Assembly: GCA_003139995.1 (NCBI GenBank)
Contig: PLIC01000230.1
Coordinates: forward strand, 1 to 64,000
Reading direction: 5' to 3'
Source of the DNA: Candidatus Acidiflorens stordalenmirensis
GTDB taxonomy: Bacteria; Acidobacteriota; Terriglobia; Terriglobales; Acidobacteriaceae
Length of the DNA: 64,000 nt
Positions 60,758 through 64,000 of the stretch are shown here, piece after piece (the stretch's first letter is position 1; every line of letters starts with the position of its first letter). A program made the translations under genes and the position numbers. Under the pieces are notes generated by a model that was not told where the DNA came from, made no database searches, and saw only the letters and a program-made list of their open reading frames with translations.

Positions 60758-60913
60758 TCAAGCCCCAGGTGGCGCAGAGTGGTCGGGGCCGTCAAACTCC
60801 GGTTTGTGGGCCTCCGAACGCTTCATTTGCCGCCGGACCCGCATATAGAGCGTAAGCGCAACCGACACGACCACCGCGGCACTGACTCCCAGTATGAGAA
60901 ACCACCAGAGCAT
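60758..60913 (-). CDS. Small single-span membrane protein (51 aa), absent from the ORF track
   Basis: ATG at 60913 to TGA at 60758 encodes MLWWFLILGVSAAVVVSVAL, a membrane helix, followed by a basic stop-transfer (YMRVRRQMKR) and a hydrophilic Pro-rich tail ending SAPPGA. AAGGTG is about ten bases upstream (a GTG two codons earlier is also possible). It precedes bioY and may form an operon with it. A helper role for BioY is a guess. Confidence 0.6.
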   Translation of the reverse strand: MLWWFLILGVSAAVVVSVALTLYMRVRRQMKRSEAHKPEFDGPDHSAPPGA

Positions 60914-60989
60914 CCGCACGGCACCTTTAGGATAGCAGATAGGCGGCGACGAAAATGTGCACAGGATGAAGAAGAACGCTCGGCTGCGG

Positions 60990-61454
60990 TCAGCCCTTCT
61001 TCGCTGGCTTGGCCTGCGCTTTGCGGCGCTGCTCGGCCATCGCGACCATGCGCTCCAACCGCTTGCGGGCGGTCTTCGATCCGGTGGCTACTTTCTCGAT
61101 GTTGGCGAAGGCATCGGGATTGTTGGTCTTCTCGCGAAATTCCTTCAGGAACGGATAAATCTTACCGAGAAAGAAGAACATCTCGCCGCCAATACCGGGC
61201 TGCAGGAAGAGCTCTTCGTTGAGCGCGCCGTGCAGCACGAGGGACGCAGCCATATCCCAATAGCCTCCCACCTGGCGAAGCCAGGCGTTTTCCTGGCTGG
61301 GGAACGAATTCGCAACCTTTATAAACTGATCGGCGTTCTGCGGCCAGAATTCCGCCGCAAACCAGCTTCTTGCCTTGCGCATCTCCGCCTCGCGGCGGAG
61401 GTCGTAAAGTTTTAGAACCAGCTCTGCATCGCGCGCGGTCGCTTTCTTTGCCAT
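60990..61454 (-). CDS. Conserved hypothetical helical protein (154 aa)
   Basis: The ATG at 61454 has the best ribosome-binding site in the window (AAAGGAGG, seven bases). The protein is soluble and helical: ATARDAELVLKLYDLRREAE, then ARSWFAAEFWPQNADQFIKV, with several Trp and Phe residues, and a Lys/Ala-rich tail (EQRRKAQAKPAKKG). No domain is recognised. It follows topA on the same strand with about 75 nt between, so joint transcription with topA is possible. Confidence 0.8.
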   Translation of the reverse strand: MAKKATARDAELVLKLYDLRREAEMRKARSWFAAEFWPQNADQFIKVANSFPSQENAWLRQVGGYWDMAASLVLHGALNEELFLQPGIGGEMFFFLGKIYPFLKEFREKTNNPDAFANIEKVATGSKTARKRLERMVAMAEQRRKAQAKPAKKG

Positions 61455-61528
61455 ATTCTCGCCTCCTTTAATTATGTTTCCGAAATTAGTTATGTTTCTC
61501 AACTTTCGTTCTGAGAACCGTGTCTTTG

Positions 61529-64000
61529 TCAGACTTTCGAAACGTCCGCGGTTGCGCCTTCGAGGGCGCACTCGTAATCGCATTCCTTATTCGGGCACGC
61601 GAGCACCGTTCCGTCTTTGCGGATTCGTTCCACCAGGTACTCATGTCCGCAATCCGGACACTTCTCGGGAACGGGCTTGGCCGCGGACGTGAACCTGCAC
61701 TTCGGATAGTTTCCACATCCGTAGAAAGTGTTCCCCTTGCGCGCGCGTTTTTCGACGAGTTCGCCTTCTTTGCACGCGGGGCACTTCACGCCGATAAAGT
61801 TCTGCTTCACATATTTGCAATCGGGATATCCGCTGCATGAAGTGAACTCTCCGAAACGGCCGTGCCGCAGGATCAAGTTGCGTTTGCACAGCGGGCAGGT
61901 TTCATCGAGCGGGATGTCTGGCACTTTCTTGCCCTGATCGAGCCGCCGCGTCGTCTTGCAATCGGGATAGCCGGTGCAGGCCATGAACTGGCCGAAGCGC
62001 CCGCGCTTCAGGACCATGACGCGGCCGCAGTTCTCGCAGTATTCCTCTTGCGCGATCTCCTGCGTTTCGGCCGTGTCGAGGTCGGGCAGATTGATGGGAT
62101 TTTCTTTGGTGAACTTGCAGGTATCAGGGTTTTCCTTGTCGTAGGTGCTGCAGGCATAGAACGACCCGTGCTTGCCCCACTTGATGACCAGCGGCGCGCC
62201 GCAGAGTTCACACTTTTCGCCGGTGGGTTTCTCCATACGCTTGATGTTTTCCATGTGTTTCTCGGCGTATCGGAGATCCTTGGAAAACTTCTGGTAAAAC
62301 TCGGTGAGCGCGTCGCGCCCTGTCTGCTTGCCTTCTTCAATCTCGTCGAGTTCTTGTTCCAGGCGCGCGGTGTATTGGAAGTCGAAAATGTCTTTGAAGT
62401 TCTCGACCAGCAGATCCGTGACGACCAGGCCAATTTCGGTGGGCACGAACTTGCCGCCGACTTTTTGCGCGTACTGCCGCTCCTGGATCGTGCTGAGGAT
62501 GGTCGCGTAGGTGGAAGGCCGGCCGATGCCGCGCTCTTCGAGTTCCTTCACCAGAGAAGCTTCGTTGAAGCGCGGAGGCGGCTCGGTGAAATGCTGTTCC
62601 GGGCGAAGCGACTTCAGCGTCAGCTTCTGCCCGGCTTCGAGCGGCGGGAGCTTGTGCTTCAGTTCCTCGTCTTCTTCGTCCTTGCTGTCTTTAGATTCTT
62701 CATAGACTTTGAGGAAGCCGTCGAACTTCATGACCGATCCTGTGACGCGGAACCAGAACACCTCGTTTCCGGACTGACTGGGGTCCCCGGCAAGCCCGCC
62801 TTTGGCTTGCTGGAGTGGCTTGGCATCGATGTCGACCGAGGTCTGGTCGAACACGGCGGTGTTCATCTGCGAGGCGAGGAAGCGCTGCCAGATCAGTTTG
62901 TAAACCTTGAATTCGTCTTCCTGGAGATATTTTTTGACTTGGTCGGGATGGCGCGCCGCCGAAGTTGGGCGAATGGCCTCGTGCGCCGCTTGCGCCTCTT
63001 TCTTCTCCTTATATGTATTGGGGGAATCGGGCAAATAGTTGGCGCCGTACTCTTCGGCGATGTACTCGCGAACTTCTGTGATCGCCTCGGCCGAAACGCG
63101 GGTCGAATCGGTTCGCATGTAGGTAATCAGGCCGACCAGCCCCTCGTCGCCGAGTTCGATGCCTTCATACAGACGCTGCGCGATCATCATGGTGCGCTTC
63201 ACGCTGAAGCGCAACTTGCGCGAGGAATCCTGTTGCAGCTTGCTGGTCGTGAACGGCGGCGTGGCGTTGCGCCGCCGCTCTTTCCTTTCCACCGAGCGGA
63301 CGACCCACGCGGCATTTTCGAGTGCCCCGCGGATTTTCTCCGCTTCCTCGCCGTTCGTGATTTCCGTCTTCTCTTCGCCCTTGCCCAGGAAGCGGGCGTC
63401 GAATGCCGGAGGCTTGGCGGCGGCAAGGTTGGCGTCGATCGTCCAGTATTCTTTTTTCTCGAAGGCTTTTATTTCGCGTTCGCGATCGACGATCAAGCGG
63501 AGCGCGACGGTCTGCACCCGTCCGGCGGAAAGGCCGCGGCGGACTTTGTCCCACAAAAGAGGAGAGACCTCGTATCCCACGAGGCGATCGAGCACACGGC
63601 GAGTCTGCTGCGCGTCCACCAGATTGCGATCGATGTCGCGGGGATGCTCGAAAGCGGCCTTGACGGCGCGCTGTGTGATTTCGTTGAAGGTCACGCGGCG
63701 GATGCGCGCGCCATCGCCGATATCGTCCCCCTTTGGCTTGGTGACGCCCTTCTTTCTCTTCCTCTTTTTCTTGCCTGAGTCCTCGCCGAGTTCGTCGGCG
63801 AGATGGGCGGCGATGGCTTCGCCTTCGCGGTCCGGGTCAGGTGCGAGGTAGATGTGGTCGGCCGAGAGAGCCAGCTTCTTCAGCTTGGCGAGAATCTTTT
63901 CTTTCCCGGGGATGACGACGTATTCGGTATCGAAATTGTTTTCGACGTCGACACCGAGGCTGTTCTTGGGCAGGTCTTTTACGTGGCCGAAAGAAGCATC
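61529..64000 (-). CDS. topA: DNA topoisomerase I, 5' end beyond the window
   Basis: A type IA topoisomerase that relaxes negative supercoils. The frame is open to the window edge, so the N-terminal part of the TOPRIM domain is cut off. Visible are LAPDPDREGEAIAAHLADEL (acidic metal site), the active-site tyrosine in LITYMRTDSTRV, and five C-terminal zinc motifs (CELCG, CENCG, CPLCK, CPACK, CPDCG with their partner cysteines). A Lys-rich stretch (GKKKRKRKKGVTKPKGDD) interrupts TOPRIM before RRVTFNEI. The ORF-track start at 63694 is an internal GTG. Confidence 0.96.
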   Translation of the reverse strand, partial: DASFGHVKDLPKNSLGVDVENNFDTEYVVIPGKEKILAKLKKLALSADHIYLAPDPDREGEAIAAHLADELGEDSGKKKRKRKKGVTKPKGDDIGDGARIRRVTFNEITQRAVKAAFEHPRDIDRNLVDAQQTRRVLDRLVGYEVSPLLWDKVRRGLSAGRVQTVALRLIVDREREIKAFEKKEYWTIDANLAAAKPPAFDARFLGKGEEKTEITNGEEAEKIRGALENAAWVVRSVERKERRRNATPPFTTSKLQQDSSRKLRFSVKRTMMIAQRLYEGIELGDEGLVGLITYMRTDSTRVSAEAITEVREYIAEEYGANYLPDSPNTYKEKKEAQAAHEAIRPTSAARHPDQVKKYLQEDEFKVYKLIWQRFLASQMNTAVFDQTSVDIDAKPLQQAKGGLAGDPSQSGNEVFWFRVTGSVMKFDGFLKVYEESKDSKDEEDEELKHKLPPLEAGQKLTLKSLRPEQHFTEPPPRFNEASLVKELEERGIGRPSTYATILSTIQERQYAQKVGGKFVPTEIGLVVTDLLVENFKDIFDFQYTARLEQELDEIEEGKQTGRDALTEFYQKFSKDLRYAEKHMENIKRMEKPTGEKCELCGAPLVIKWGKHGSFYACSTYDKENPDTCKFTKENPINLPDLDTAETQEIAQEEYCENCGRVMVLKRGRFGQFMACTGYPDCKTTRRLDQGKKVPDIPLDETCPLCKRNLILRHGRFGEFTSCSGYPDCKYVKQNFIGVKCPACKEGELVEKRARKGNTFYGCGNYPKCRFTSAAKPVPEKCPDCGHEYLVERIRKDGTVLACPNKECDYECALEGATADVSKV

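Noticed and set aside
61862-63778. 638-aa plus-strand ORF opposite topA
   Set aside because: It mirrors topA; the zinc motifs and active-site sequence are on the minus strand.

Overview
The window looks like a piece of an Acidobacteriota chromosome, most likely class Terriglobia (Koribacter or Acidobacteriales type). The grounds are the gene content: a TPR-fused serine/threonine kinase, an Oar-like carboxypeptidase-regulatory/TonB-dependent receptor, many secreted zinc peptidases, an MreB-cluster style rodA-rng pair, menaquinone synthesis by the futalosine route (mqnD), and frequent GTG/TTG starts. The intergenic DNA is full of short palindromic word families (GTTCGTCGTT-type, CCACTTCTCGCG-type, AGAGACGCGGC-type). 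Taxonomy is inferred; no marker search could be run.

Layout. 1-4.7 kb: small secreted or hypothetical genes and a leaderless Ser/Thr kinase flanked by a 22-nt direct repeat. 4.7-12.5 kb: an accessory, defence-like island with a DNA methyltransferase (TSPPY), a PLD-fold nuclease-like protein, a decayed tyrosine recombinase, an AbiEi/AbiEii toxin-antitoxin pair with two palindromic operators around its promoter, and an unrecognised three-gene operon (129-aa protein, trypsin-like protease, HELYH metallopeptidase-like protein). It ends at the 5' half of a tRNA-Lys(TTT), suggesting an old insertion into a tRNA gene. 12.6-26.4 kb: housekeeping genes (APC permease, purU, RNase E/G, rodA, mtaB-like methylthiotransferase, rpsU). 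26.4-42 kb: Oar-like receptor, gamma-carbonic anhydrase, ferredoxin, M1 peptidase, hisS, cysteine synthase family, glycosyltransferase 39, aspS. 42-43.9 kb: a repeat-rich island around a broken REP-associated tyrosine transposase (RAYT). 43.9-64 kb: cmk, an AlkZ-like unknown, mutL, a sugar kinase divergent from an SSS symporter, a frameshifted APC permease, a TonB protein next to an M48 peptidase, HAD hydrolase, M49-like peptidase, mqnD, bioY and the 3' part of topA.

The most striking observation is that palindromic elements of the kind seen between genes are also found in frame inside genes. The mtaB-like gene carries two different ones (about 33 and 47 residues), mutL carries one (about 36 residues), a response-regulator remnant carries a tandem word repeat, and the RAYT gene contains a copy of the hairpin that surrounds it. 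This resembles the protein-invading palindromic elements of Rickettsia, but the families here differ and a candidate mobilising enzyme (the RAYT) lies in the same window. Secondary observations are an Oar-like receptor whose Shine-Dalgarno sequence is locked in a hairpin, a candidate small RNA with its own terminator next to rpsU, and a duplicated aspS leader.
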